A DNA stretch of 64,000 nt from Streptomyces fumigatiscleroticus (GCF_014647975.1 NZ_BMQF01000003.1:372001-436000), one strand, 5' to 3'. Positions 44,096 through 55,303 are shown, counted from the first letter of the stretch. The notes: generated from the letters alone by a model not told the origin. A program made the numbers and translations.

Positions 44096-45280
44096 GTGGA
44101 ACGCCGCACCATCGAGCCCCGCCCCGGCTGGCAGCAGACCGTCGAGGAACAAGGGCTCATCTATCCCCTGACGCGCTACCCCGACAACTCCCTGCGCCCC
44201 TACTGGGACGAGAGCGCCTACTACGTCTTCACGCTCGACGAGGTCGAGGCGCTGGAGGAGGTCGTCGAGGAACTGCACGAGATGTGCCTCGCCGCCGCCG
44301 CGCACATCGTCGACACCGGCCGCTTCGCCGACCTCGGCATCACCGACCCGCGGGTGGCGCGGGCGGTCGCCGAGGCCTGGCACCGGCGCGCCGAACTGCC
44401 CTCCGTCTACGGCCGGTTCGACCTGCGCTACGACGGCACCGGCCCGGCCAAGCTCCTGGAGTACAACGCCGACACCCCCACCTCCCTGGTGGAGGCCGCC
44501 TCGCCGCAGTGGTTCTGGATGGAGGAGCGCTTCCCCGGCGCCGACCAGTGGAACTCCCTCCACGAGCGGCTCGTCGACGCCTGGAGGAAGCAGTCACCGC
44601 TGCTCCCGCCGGGCAGTCCGCTGTACTTCGCGCACTCCTCGGCCGACGAACTCGGCGAGGACCTCATGACGGTCGCGTATCTCAAGGAGACCGCCGAGCA
44701 GGCGGGCCTGGACACCGACTGGATCTCCGTCGAGGAGATCGGCTGGGACCGTCTCTCCGGCCGCTTCGTGGACAACAGGCTGCGCTTCATCCGCAGTTGC
44801 TTCAAGCTCTACCCCTGGGAGTGGCTCACCACCGACCGCTTCGCCGGCCATGTCCTGGACACCCTCGACAACGGCGGCGGCACCGGCACCACGATGTGGA
44901 TCGAGCCCGCCTGGAAGATGCTGCTCAGCAACAAGGCGCTGCTGGCGATCCTCTGGGAGCTCTATCCGGGCCACCCGAACCTGCTGCCCTCCTATCTCGA
45001 CGGGCCCCGCGGCCTGGCCGGCACCACCGGCTGGGTCGCCAAGCCGCTGCTCGGCCGGGAGGGCGCCGGCGTGACCGTCCACGAACCCGGCGCCGACCCC
45101 GCCCTGCGCGACGAGGCCTGCTGCTACCAGCAGCTGGCACCCCTGCCCGCCTTCGACGGCAACCACGTCGTGCTCGGCACCTGGGTCGTCGACGGCGAGT
45201 CGGCCGGCCTCGGCATCCGGGAGTCCGCGGGCCTGGTCACGGACGACTACGCCCGCTTCCTGCCGCACGTGATCCTCTGA
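44096..45280 (+). CDS. Glutathionylspermidine synthase-like ATP-grasp ligase
   Basis: A 394-residue C-N ligase of the glutathionylspermidine synthase (YgiC-like) family. Conserved blocks include [36 protein letters not shown]-like [10 protein letters not shown], and [14 protein letters not shown] near the C-terminus (ATP-grasp Lys and Gly loop). The N-terminal amidase found in E. coli GspS is absent. Streptomyces lack glutathione and use mycothiol, so the true substrate is unlikely to be glutathione. The GTG at 44096 follows the lipoprotein gene closely, suggesting a shared role at the envelope. Confidence 0.9.
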   Translation: MERRTIEPRPGWQQTVEEQGLIYPLTRYPDNSLRPYWDESAYYVFTLDEVEALEEVVEELHEMCLAAAAHIVDTGRFADLGITDPRVARAVAEAWHRRAELPSVYGRFDLRYDGTGPAKLLEYNADTPTSLVEAASPQWFWMEERFPGADQWNSLHERLVDAWRKQSPLLPPGSPLYFAHSSADELGEDLMTVAYLKETAEQAGLDTDWISVEEIGWDRLSGRFVDNRLRFIRSCFKLYPWEWLTTDRFAGHVLDTLDNGGGTGTTMWIEPAWKMLLSNKALLAILWELYPGHPNLLPSYLDGPRGLAGTTGWVAKPLLGREGAGVTVHEPGADPALRDEACCYQQLAPLPAFDGNHVVLGTWVVDGESAGLGIRESAGLVTDDYARFLPHVIL

Positions 45281-45368
45281 GCGGCCCCGGCGCGGCCGGC
45301 CATGACGGACCCGCTCGCATGGTGGACGTCACGGCCCCGCCGGGCCGGGTGCCCGGTAGGCTCGTCGC

Positions 45369-45449
45369 GGGCCGTGACTGGCGCGCTGGGATGGGACCGA
45401 CCATCGGGGAGCGGCCCGAGCGACGACGAGTGCCGTGCGCCTGGGCCGT
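45369..45449 (+). promoter_or_regulatory. ZTP (pfl) riboswitch of glyA
   Basis: GGGCCGTGACTGGCG (45369-45383) is followed by GGGATGGGACCGACCATC, GGGGAGCGGCC and, at the 3' end, GCCGTGCGCCTGGGCC. These are the conserved blocks of the pfl/ZTP riboswitch, which binds ZMP/ZTP (AICAR ribotide) and raises expression of one-carbon and purine genes when 10-formyl-THF is short. It ends about 40 bases before the glyA ATG. Confidence 0.93.
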
Positions 45450-45489
45450 ACGTACCGTGAACGCCGAACGCCACGTCCCGGAGGTCCCC

Positions 45490-48046
<2,557 letters not shown>

Positions 48047-48050
48047 CCCC

Positions 48051-48066
48051 GCCCGCCGGCGCGGGC
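48051..48066 (+). terminator. Small hairpin after trpS
   Basis: GCCCGC (48051-48056), loop CGGC, GCGGGC (48061-48066). It lies five bases after the stop codon. Confidence 0.55.
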
Positions 48067-48214
48067 CGTAGCACCGCACAGCGCCGCACATCACTTCGTT
48101 CGCGCCTGCCCGGGGCGGGGCTGTGGCCGTACAGTCGATAGCCGAGTGGCCGCATCAGTGGCCACTCCTGTCCGCCGGCACGGCGGGCACCACCACAGAA
48201 CGACAGGAGACGAC

Positions 48215-48796
48215 GTGGGGACCGTAACGATCGGTGTGTCGATCGCGGTCCCGGAGCCTCACGGCAGCGAGCTCCAGCAGCTGCGCGCGGGCTTCGGCGA
48301 CGCCGCGGCGCACGGCATCCCCACGCATGTCACGCTGCTGCCGCCGACAGAGGTCGAGGAGACCGCGCTGCCCGCGATCGAGGCGCATCTGGGAGAGGTG
48401 GCCGCCGCCGGGCGGCCCTTTCCGATGCGGCTGTCCGGCACCGGGACCTTCCGTCCCCTCTCGCCCGTCGTCTACGTCCGGGTCGTCGAGGGCGCTCAGG
48501 CGTGCACCTGGTTGCAGAAGCAGGTCAGGGACGCCTCCGGACCGGTGGCGCGCGAGCTCCAGTTCCCGTACCACCCGCATGTCACGGTGGCGCACGGCAT
48601 CGACGACGCGGCGATGGACCGCGCCTTCGCGGAGCTCGCCGACTACACGGCCGAGTGGCCCTGCACCGGCTTCGCGCTCTACGAACAGGGCCCCGACGGC
48701 GTCTGGCGCAAGCTGCGCGAGTTCTCCTTCGGCGGTTCGGTGGTGCCGCCGCAGGCCGGCGCCTCGCGAAAGCGCGGCGGCCTGCCCGCCCGCTGA
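48215..48796 (+). CDS. 2'-5' RNA ligase/2H phosphoesterase family protein
   Basis: A 193-residue protein of the 2H superfamily. Both catalytic motifs are present: THVTLLPP (about residue 38) and HPHVTVAHG (about 120). Members open or ligate 2'-5' phosphodiester bonds or 2',3'-cyclic phosphates in RNA or nucleotides. The start is GTG at 48215, with AGGAGA four bases upstream. It follows trpS with a separate leader. The physiological substrate is unknown; the family (LigT-like) is found near trpS in Streptomyces. Confidence 0.9.
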   Translation: MGTVTIGVSIAVPEPHGSELQQLRAGFGDAAAHGIPTHVTLLPPTEVEETALPAIEAHLGEVAAAGRPFPMRLSGTGTFRPLSPVVYVRVVEGAQACTWLQKQVRDASGPVARELQFPYHPHVTVAHGIDDAAMDRAFAELADYTAEWPCTGFALYEQGPDGVWRKLREFSFGGSVVPPQAGASRKRGGLPAR

Positions 48797-48799
48797 CCG

Positions 48800-49555
48800 C
48801 TACACCGGCAGCCGCCGGAACACCCCGCGCGGCAGATGCCGCAGCGCCGACATCACCACACGCAGCCTCCCGGGCACCCAGACCGTCTCGGAGCGGCGGC
48901 GCAGCCCCTGTTCCACGGCGGCCGCCACGGCCTGAACCGTCGTGGCCAGCGGCGTCTCCTCCAGCCCGGCCGTCATCCGCGACCGGACGAATCCGGGGCG
49001 TACGACCATGACGTGCACGCCCGTGCCGTGCAGCGCGTCGCCCAGGCCCTGGGCGAAGGCGTCGAGCCCGGCCTTGCTGGAGCCGTAGATGAAGTTGCCG
49101 CGGCGGACCCGCTCGCCGGCGACGGAGGAGAGCACCACCAGCGAGCCGTGGCCCTGGTCCTGGAGGGCGCGGGCGCTGACCAGGCCGGCCGAGACCGCGC
49201 CCGTGTAGTTGGTCTGCGCCACCCGCACGGCGCTCACCGGCTCGCGCTCGTCGTGCGCCTGGTCGCCGAGGATCCCGAAGGCGAGCAGCACCATGTCGAT
49301 GTCGCCCTCGGCGAAGACCTTGCCGAGCACCGCCTCGTGGGTCTCGGGATCGAGCGCGTCGAAGGCGACGGTGTGCACCTCGGCCCCGAGGTCGCGCAGG
49401 TGCCGGGCGGCCGCGTCGAGGTCGGGCGAGGAGCGGCCCGCCAGCCAGACGGTGCGGGTGCGGCGGGCGATCAGGCGGCGCGCGGTGGCCAGCGCGATCT
49501 CGGACGTACCGCCGAGGACGAGGAGGGACTGGGGGAGGCCGAAGGCGTCCTTCAC
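48800..49555 (-). CDS. dprE2: DprE2-like short-chain dehydrogenase
   Basis: A 251-residue NAD(P)-dependent SDR close in length and sequence to mycobacterial DprE2, which reduces the 2-keto intermediate to decaprenylphosphoryl-arabinose. The dinucleotide loop is VLGGTSEIALATARRL, and the catalytic set is SS (VVLSSVAG) and YGSSKAG. The ATG at 49555 starts after the dprE1-like stop with a 70-base gap. With DprE1 it would carry out the two-step epimerisation at C2. Confidence 0.9.
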   Translation of the reverse strand: MKDAFGLPQSLLVLGGTSEIALATARRLIARRTRTVWLAGRSSPDLDAAARHLRDLGAEVHTVAFDALDPETHEAVLGKVFAEGDIDMVLLAFGILGDQAHDEREPVSAVRVAQTNYTGAVSAGLVSARALQDQGHGSLVVLSSVAGERVRRGNFIYGSSKAGLDAFAQGLGDALHGTGVHVMVVRPGFVRSRMTAGLEETPLATTVQAVAAAVEQGLRRRSETVWVPGRLRVVMSALRHLPRGVFRRLPV

Positions 49556-49625
49556 GACAGCTCCTGGGGACTGGGTCGAGTGGGTCGGCTGGTTCCGGGC
49601 CGCGGCCCGGCGGCTGCCCGGCTCC

Positions 49626-50981
49626 TCAGAGGTCGAGCCGGCGGGCCAGGTCGGACATGAACACCCCGCGCGGGTCCAGCTCCGCGCGCAGCGCGCGGAA
49701 GTCGTCCAGCCGCGGGTACATCGCGGTGAGCAGCTCGGGCCGCAGCCGGGAGTCCTTGGCGAGGTAGACCCGTCCGCCGGCCGCGGCGACCTCCTCGTCC
49801 AGTTCGTCGAGGAAGCCGCCGAGTCCCGGCAGGCTCGCCGGGAGGTCCAGGGCGAGCGTCCAGCCGGGCAGGGGAAAGGAGAGCCAGCCAGGGTCGGCGT
49901 CCCCGAACCGCTTGAGCACGGCCAGGAAGGACGGACAGCGGCGCTGCGAGATCCGGTTCACGATCCGGCGCAGGGTGTCCTCCTGGCCCTGTCCGACGAC
50001 GAACTGGTACTGCACGAAGCCGCCGCGGCCGTAGACCCGGTTCCAGTGGGGGACGCCGTCCAGGGGGTGGAAGAAGGCGGGGATCGTCTGGAGCGCACCG
50101 GTACGCGCGCGTGGCGCCTTGCGGTACCAGAACTCGTTGAACAGGCCCACGGTGGTCCGGCTGAGCAGGCCCTGCGGCAGGAAGGCGGGGGCGGCGGGAA
50201 GGCGGGGGGTGCGGAAGGCCAGGGGATCCCTCCGCGCGCGTGCGCGTCTGCCGAGCGACTCCAAAGGGGCGTGGTCGCCCCGGGTGAGCACCGCCCGGCC
50301 GGTGGCCGCGCCGCGCGCCAGGAGGTCGATCCAGGCCACGGAGTACCGGTGGTGGTGGTCGGTGGCCGTCAGGCGGGCCATCAGGTCGTCCAGGTCCGTG
50401 GCCCGCTCGGTGGCGACCCGCATCAGCGAGGTCTCCACCGGCTGGAGACGGATCGTCGCGGTCAGGATGACGCCGGTCAGGCCCATGCCGCCCGCGGTGG
50501 CCTCGAACAGGGGCGTGCCGTGGCCCACCGTGTGGATCTCGCCGTCGGCGGTGAGCAGTTCCAGCGACAGCACGTGCCGGGTGAAGGAGCCCGACACATG
50601 GTGGTTCTTGCCGTGGATGTCCGCGCCGATCGCCCCGCCGACGGTCACGAACCGGGTGCCGGGCGTCACCGGCACGAACCAGCCCAGCGGCAGCAGCACC
50701 TCCATCAGCCGGTGCAGGGAGACGCCCGCGTCGCACAGCACGGTCCCGCCGCCGGCGTCGATGGTGTGGATGCGGTCCAGGCCCGTCATGTCCAGCACGG
50801 ATCCGCCGGCGTTCTGCGCCGCGTCCCCGTACGCCCGCCCCAGACCCCTGGGGATGCCGCCGCGGACCCCGCAGTTCCGGACGGCCGCCGCGGCCTCCTC
50901 GTAGGTCCGTGGGCGGATCAGACGGGCGGTGGTGGGCGCGGTGCGGCCCCATCCGGTGACGGGAACGGTGTCGGCAGCCAT
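49626..50981 (-). CDS. dprE1: DprE1-like FAD oxidoreductase
   Basis: A 451-residue FAD oxidoreductase homologous to mycobacterial DprE1, which oxidises decaprenylphosphoryl-ribose at C2. The FAD domain shows PRGLGRAYGDAAQNAGG, TPGTRFVTVGGAIGADIHGKNHH and GGMGLTGVIL. The active-site Lys block YLAKDSR is conserved. At the position of mycobacterial Cys387 (motif GWNICVD) this protein has Ala377 (GWTLALD, codon 49853-49851), so it lacks the target of benzothiazinone inhibitors. ATG at 50981 lies 7 bases after TACGGT, a likely -10, so the mRNA is probably leaderless. Next to it are PAP2, UbiA and GtrA genes of the same pathway. Confidence 0.93.
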   Translation of the reverse strand: MAADTVPVTGWGRTAPTTARLIRPRTYEEAAAAVRNCGVRGGIPRGLGRAYGDAAQNAGGSVLDMTGLDRIHTIDAGGGTVLCDAGVSLHRLMEVLLPLGWFVPVTPGTRFVTVGGAIGADIHGKNHHVSGSFTRHVLSLELLTADGEIHTVGHGTPLFEATAGGMGLTGVILTATIRLQPVETSLMRVATERATDLDDLMARLTATDHHHRYSVAWIDLLARGAATGRAVLTRGDHAPLESLGRRARARRDPLAFRTPRLPAAPAFLPQGLLSRTTVGLFNEFWYRKAPRARTGALQTIPAFFHPLDGVPHWNRVYGRGGFVQYQFVVGQGQEDTLRRIVNRISQRRCPSFLAVLKRFGDADPGWLSFPLPGWTLALDLPASLPGLGGFLDELDEEVAAAGGRVYLAKDSRLRPELLTAMYPRLDDFRALRAELDPRGVFMSDLARRLDL

Positions 50982-51114
50982 GGCCGTGACCGTATCGCCC
51001 CTATGAGTCTGATTGGTGGTGAAACATTAACGGCATCCCCGAAATGGGTGATTAATGGGATGTCGCTCAATATTGTCGGTGTTCCGGCGGTGTTCAGGTG
51101 AACAGTGAGTGCAC

Positions 51115-51660
51115 ATGGACGACTTCGCCGACCTCGACGACCTCCGCCCTCCCGCCGCCCTGGGCGATCTGGACCACCGGATCGTCTCGGCGCTCAGAGC
51201 CCGCGGCACCGACCCACGCGTGGCCGGGGCCGTACGCGCCCTGTCCCGGGCGGGGGAGCACGGAGCGCTGTGGCTCGCGGCGGGGCTCGTGGGGGCCGTC
51301 GTGGACGGCGGCAGACGCCGCGCCTGGCTGCGCGGCACGGCACTCACCGCGGGCGCCCACCTGGCCGGCTCGGGGCTGAAACGGGTCGTGCGCCGGCCCC
51401 GCCCCGCGCATGTCGAGCCCCTGGTGCCCACCGCCGGGCGGCACTCCTTCCCCAGCTCCCACGCCACGTCCGCGGCGGCCGCCGCCGTCGCCTTCACCGC
51501 GCTGGGCGTGCGTGCCGCCCCGCCGCTCGCCGCCGCCATGTGCCTGTCCCGCCTGGTGGCCGGCGTGCACTACCCCACGGACGTGGCGGCGGGCGCGGCC
51601 CTGGGCGCACTCACCGCACGGCTCGGCATCCGCTGGATGACGGGAGGCGCCGGTGACTGA
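51115..51660 (+). CDS. PAP2 family phosphatase
   Basis: A 181-residue lipid phosphate phosphatase. The acid phosphatase motifs are KRVVRRPRP (Lys89 to Pro97), PSSH (113-116) and SRLVAGVHYPTD (His152, Asp156). In mycobacteria a PAP2 enzyme (Rv3807c) removes the 5-phosphate from decaprenylphosphoryl-5-phosphoribose; that role is inferred from the next gene. ATG at 51115 and GTG at 51109 are both possible starts, with weak ribosome binding sites. It overlaps the UbiA gene by 8 bases. Confidence 0.9.
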   Translation: MDDFADLDDLRPPAALGDLDHRIVSALRARGTDPRVAGAVRALSRAGEHGALWLAAGLVGAVVDGGRRRAWLRGTALTAGAHLAGSGLKRVVRRPRPAHVEPLVPTAGRHSFPSSHATSAAAAAVAFTALGVRAAPPLAAAMCLSRLVAGVHYPTDVAAGAALGALTARLGIRWMTGGAGD

Positions 51661-52597
51661 CACGGCCGTCCTCAGACAGCGCAGCCCCCGACGGTCCCCT
51701 CCGCCGCCTGTCCGGGGCACGCTCCTGGGCGGCCTGCTGCGGACCGCGCGCCCCAAGCAGTGGGTGAAGAACGTCCTGGTCGCCGCCGCCCCGGCCGCCG
51801 CGGGCGAGCTGTTCTCCTGGCACGCCCTGGCCCGGCTGGCGCTCGTCCTCGTGCTGTTCACCGCCTGCGCCGCGGCCGTCTACCTGGTCAACGACGCCCG
51901 CGACGCCGAGGCCGACCGCGCCCACCCCGTCAAGCGCCACCGCCCGGTCGCCGCCGGGCAGGTCCCCGTCGCGGTCGCGTACGCCGTGGGCGGCCTCCTC
52001 GGGCTCCTCGCGCCCGCCGTCGCGGCCTGGCTGTGCCCACCGGGCGTCGCGGCCCTGCTGACGGCCTACGTCGGCATGCAACTGGCCTACTGCGTCAGCC
52101 TCAAGCACGTCCTGGTCCTCGACCTCGTCGTCGTCACGACCGGCTTCCTGATGCGGGCGATGATCGGCGGGGTGGCGCTCGGCATCCCCCTGTCGCGCTG
52201 GTTCCTGATCACCACCGGCTTCGGAGCGCTGTTCATGGTGTCGGCCAAGCGCTACTCCGAGGCCCTGAGGATGGCCGGCACGGCGGGCGCCACGCGCGCG
52301 TTGCTGACCGAGTACACCACCGGCTACCTCCGCTTCGTCTGGCAGCTCGCCGCCGGTGTCGCCGTGCTCGCCTACTGCCTGTGGGCCCTGGAGGAGGGCG
52401 GCGTCCCGCACACCAGCGTGCTGCCCTGGCGACAGCTGTCCATGGTCGCCTTCATCCTGGCCGTCCTGAGGTACGCCGTCTTCGCCGACCGCGGTACGGC
52501 CGGAGAACCCGAGGACGTCGTGCTGCGCGACCGCCCACTGGCCCTCATCGGCCTGGTGTGGGCGGCGATGTACGGCCTGGCGGTGGCCAATTGGTGA
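51653..52597 (+). CDS. UbiA-type prenylphosphate phosphoribosyltransferase (DPPR synthase-like)
   Basis: A 314-residue membrane protein of the UbiA superfamily with about nine spans. The diagnostic block is [19 protein letters not shown] (80-98), matching the NDxxDxxxDR...HPxKRxRP signature of decaprenylphosphoryl-phosphoribose synthase (Rv3806c), which joins PRPP to polyprenyl phosphate. That enzyme starts arabinose donor synthesis. GTG at 51653 overlaps the PAP2 gene, and its stop overlaps the GtrA gene by four bases. Confidence 0.92.
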   Translation: MTDTAVLRQRSPRRSPPPPVRGTLLGGLLRTARPKQWVKNVLVAAAPAAAGELFSWHALARLALVLVLFTACAAAVYLVNDARDAEADRAHPVKRHRPVAAGQVPVAVAYAVGGLLGLLAPAVAAWLCPPGVAALLTAYVGMQLAYCVSLKHVLVLDLVVVTTGFLMRAMIGGVALGIPLSRWFLITTGFGALFMVSAKRYSEALRMAGTAGATRALLTEYTTGYLRFVWQLAAGVAVLAYCLWALEEGGVPHTSVLPWRQLSMVAFILAVLRYAVFADRGTAGEPEDVVLRDRPLALIGLVWAAMYGLAVANW

Positions 52598-53067
52598 CCC
52601 CGCGCGCGTGGACGGGCCTTCCCGGAGCGCCCGGCACGCGCGCGTGGGCCACGCGGCGCGAGCTGCTCGGCTTCGCCGCCGCCGGCCTGCTCGCCTACGC
52701 CACCGACCTGGCCCTGTTCACCTGGCTGCGCGGCCCCGCCGGACTCGGCCCGCTCACCGCCAAGGCGCTGTCCTTCCTCGCGGGCTGCTCGGTGGCGTAC
52801 GCGGGCAACGCGCTCGGCACCTACCGGCACACCCGCCCCCGGGGCCTGCGTCCCTTCGCCGTCTTCTGCGCGGTGAACCTCGCCGGTGTCCTCGTCCAGC
52901 TGCTCTGCCTGGCCGTCGGCCACTACGCGCTCGGCTTCACCTCACGGCGCGCGGACACCGTCTCCGGGGCCGGAATCGGCATGGCGCTGGCCACGGTCGT
53001 CCGTTATTGGGGAACCAGGACATTGGTCTTCGCCACCGGGGGCAGGGGGGCACCATGGACTGGCTGA
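52594..53067 (+). CDS. GtrA family membrane protein
   Basis: A 157-residue protein with four hydrophobic spans and the GtrA pattern (GNALGTYRHTR; YWGTRTLVF). GtrA proteins move lipid-linked sugars across the membrane or anchor their enzymes; in mycobacteria Rv3789 beside dprE1 has this role. GTG at 52594 overlaps the UbiA stop (GTGA), and it overlaps the YihY gene by 13 bases, so four genes are tightly packed. Confidence 0.9.
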   Translation: MTPRAWTGLPGAPGTRAWATRRELLGFAAAGLLAYATDLALFTWLRGPAGLGPLTAKALSFLAGCSVAYAGNALGTYRHTRPRGLRPFAVFCAVNLAGVLVQLLCLAVGHYALGFTSRRADTVSGAGIGMALATVVRYWGTRTLVFATGGRGAPWTG

Positions 53068-53960
53068 AGAGGCTTCCCGTCGTCGGGCCGTGGTTGGCGC
53101 GGCTGATGGCCACGCACGCGTGGCGGTCCTACGAGCGGCTGGACCGGGTGAAATGGACGCGCCTGGCCGCCGCGATGACGTTCACCAGTTTCATCGCCCT
53201 GTTCCCGCTGCTGACCCTGGTCGCCGCGGTCGCCGCCGCCACGCTCGGCGAGAAGCAGCAGGACCGGCTGGAGGACAGGATCGCCGAGCAGGTGCCCGGC
53301 ATCGCCGACCAGCTGAACATCGACGGCCTGGTGCAGAACGCCGGCACCGTCGGTGTCATCGCCGGCGCCGTACTGCTGTTCACCGGTCTGAACTGGGTCG
53401 GCTCGATGCGGGACTGCCTGCGCGCCGTCTGGGAGCTCCCCGACGAGGAGGAGAACCCGCTGCTGACCAAGGCCAAGGACGCGGGCATCCTGGTCGGTCT
53501 CGGCGGCGCCGTCCTGGTCACCATCGCCGCCTCCACCGTGGCCTCCGCCATGGTCGGCTGGATCACCGGGCAGCTCGGCATCAGGGAGGGCGGCTTCGGC
53601 AGCGTCCTGCTGCACATCGCCGCGTTCGCCGTCGCCGTCTTCACCGACTTCCTGGTCCTGCTGTACGTGCTGACGCTGCTGCCCGGCGTCGAACCGCCGC
53701 GGCGCCGGCTGCTGGTGGCCGCGCTGACCGGCGCCGTCGGCTTCGAGCTGCTCAAGCTGCTGCTGAGCGGCTATATGCAGGGCGTGGCCGCGAAGAGCAT
53801 GTACGGCGCCTTCGGCGTTCCCGTCGCCCTGCTGCTCTGGATCAACTTCACCTCGAAACTCGTGCTGTACTGCGCGGCCTGGACGGCGACGCCCAGCAAG
53901 GAGACGGCCGGGGTCAGCGTCGCCGGCGCACCAGATCCGGCAGCGGCCAGCGGCGGTTGA
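53055..53960 (+). CDS. YihY/BrkB family membrane protein
   Basis: A 301-residue polytopic membrane protein of the YihY family, often wrongly called ribonuclease BN; a lipid or sugar transport role is suspected but unproven. Family blocks are AAAMTFTSFIALFPLLTLVAA and PVALLLWINFTSKLVLYCAAW. The ATG at 53055 has GGGGGG four bases upstream and lies inside the GtrA gene. Its 3' end overlaps the convergent carboxypeptidase gene by 47 bases. Confidence 0.9.
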   Translation: MDWLKRLPVVGPWLARLMATHAWRSYERLDRVKWTRLAAAMTFTSFIALFPLLTLVAAVAAATLGEKQQDRLEDRIAEQVPGIADQLNIDGLVQNAGTVGVIAGAVLLFTGLNWVGSMRDCLRAVWELPDEEENPLLTKAKDAGILVGLGGAVLVTIAASTVASAMVGWITGQLGIREGGFGSVLLHIAAFAVAVFTDFLVLLYVLTLLPGVEPPRRRLLVAALTGAVGFELLKLLLSGYMQGVAAKSMYGAFGVPVALLLWINFTSKLVLYCAAWTATPSKETAGVSVAGAPDPAAASGG

Positions 53961-55212
53961 CCAGCCACGCGGCACCCGCGAGCAGCACCACGAGACCGCC
54001 GGCGACCCCGAGCGCCACCCCCACGCCGCCGGAGCCGGCCGTGGCGCTCGCCACCGGCCTGGTCCCCGCCGTGCCGGTGCCGCTCCCGGACCCGTCGCTT
54101 CCGTCGCCCCCGCCGGCCTGGCCGGTGCCGCCGCCGGTGGAGCCCGGCCGGGCGCTCGCCGAGGCGGTGCCCTTCGGTGCCACCAGCTCGCCCACCGGCT
54201 GCACCTTGCCGGCCGCCGCGAAGCCCCAGTCGAAGAGCCGGGCGGTCTCCTTGTAGACCTCGTTGTGCTCCTTCTTCTCCGGGTTCATCACCGTGACGAG
54301 CAGCACCCTGCCGTTGCGCTCGGCGACACCGGTGAAGGTGGCGCCCGCGTTGGTGGTGTTGCCGTTCTTCACGCCCGCGATGCCCTGGTAGACGTCCACG
54401 TCGGAGTCGCCGGTCAGCAGCCGGTTGGTGTTCTGGATCTCGAAGGACTCGCGGACCGTCTTGCCCTTCTTGTTCTTCGTCGTCTCGCCGGGGAACTTCG
54501 CGGAGACCGTCGAGCAGTACTCGCGGAAGTCCTTCTTCTGCAGCCCCGAGCGGGCGAAGAGCGTCAGGTCGTAGGCGGAGGAGAGCTGCTTGTCGGCGTC
54601 GTAGCCGTCGGGGGTGACGACGTAGGTGTCCAGCGCCTGGAGCTCCTCGGCGTGCTGGTTCATCTCCCGGACGGTGGCGTCGACGCCGCCGTTCATCGCC
54701 GACAGCACGTGCACGGCGTCGTTGCCGGAGCGCAGGAAGACACCGAGCCACAGGTCGTGCACGGTGTAGGTCTCGTCCTCCTTTATCCCGACCATGCTGG
54801 ACCCGGCGCCGATGCCGGCCAGGTCGGAGGGGACCACCTTGTGCGTGGTCGTGCTCGGGAACTTCGGCAGCAGCGTGTCCGCGAACAGCATCTTCAGTGT
54901 GCTCGCCGGGGCCAGCCGCCAGTGCGCGTTGTGCGCGGCGAGCACGTCGCCGGACTCGGCGTCGGCGACGATCCAGGAGCGGGCGGTGAGGTCCTTCGGC
55001 AGCACCGGCACGCCGCTCGCCAGATCGACCTGGGTGCCGGACTGCCCGAGCCGGGCGCCGCCCACGGTCGACATGGTCGCCGGGGGAGTGGCGGAGGGGC
55101 TCGCCGAGGGGCTCGCGTCGGCGTGGGCGACGGGGACGGTCAGCACGAGGGAGGACAGGACGGCTGAGGTGACCAGCAGCGAGCGACTGGCCGTGTTCTT
55201 GGGTGCGGGCAC
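53914..55212 (-). CDS. D-alanyl-D-alanine carboxypeptidase (PBP)
   Basis: A 432-residue penicillin-binding protein that trims the terminal D-Ala from stem peptides. The signal peptide ends at VAHA. The active-site Ser is in APASTLKM (SxxK), the second motif is RSGN (SxN), and the third reads GVKNGNT, with KNG in place of KTG. A Gly/Ser-rich linker leads to a C-terminal membrane span and RRRR tail. GTG at 55212 lies 7 bases after TACGTT, a possible -10, and has no clear ribosome binding site, so it may be leaderless. Confidence 0.93.
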   Translation of the reverse strand: MPAPKNTASRSLLVTSAVLSSLVLTVPVAHADASPSASPSATPPATMSTVGGARLGQSGTQVDLASGVPVLPKDLTARSWIVADAESGDVLAAHNAHWRLAPASTLKMLFADTLLPKFPSTTTHKVVPSDLAGIGAGSSMVGIKEDETYTVHDLWLGVFLRSGNDAVHVLSAMNGGVDATVREMNQHAEELQALDTYVVTPDGYDADKQLSSAYDLTLFARSGLQKKDFREYCSTVSAKFPGETTKNKKGKTVRESFEIQNTNRLLTGDSDVDVYQGIAGVKNGNTTNAGATFTGVAERNGRVLLVTVMNPEKKEHNEVYKETARLFDWGFAAAGKVQPVGELVAPKGTASASARPGSTGGGTGQAGGGDGSDGSGSGTGTAGTRPVASATAGSGGVGVALGVAGGLVVLLAGAAWLVNRRWPLPDLVRRRR

Positions 55213-55303
55213 GATCGAGAACGTACCTGGCGAGGGACGGGAAGTCCCGCCCTGGGCCACACCCCGGACGTGTGCCCCGGCACGAAGCGGCGATACTGGA
55301 CTC

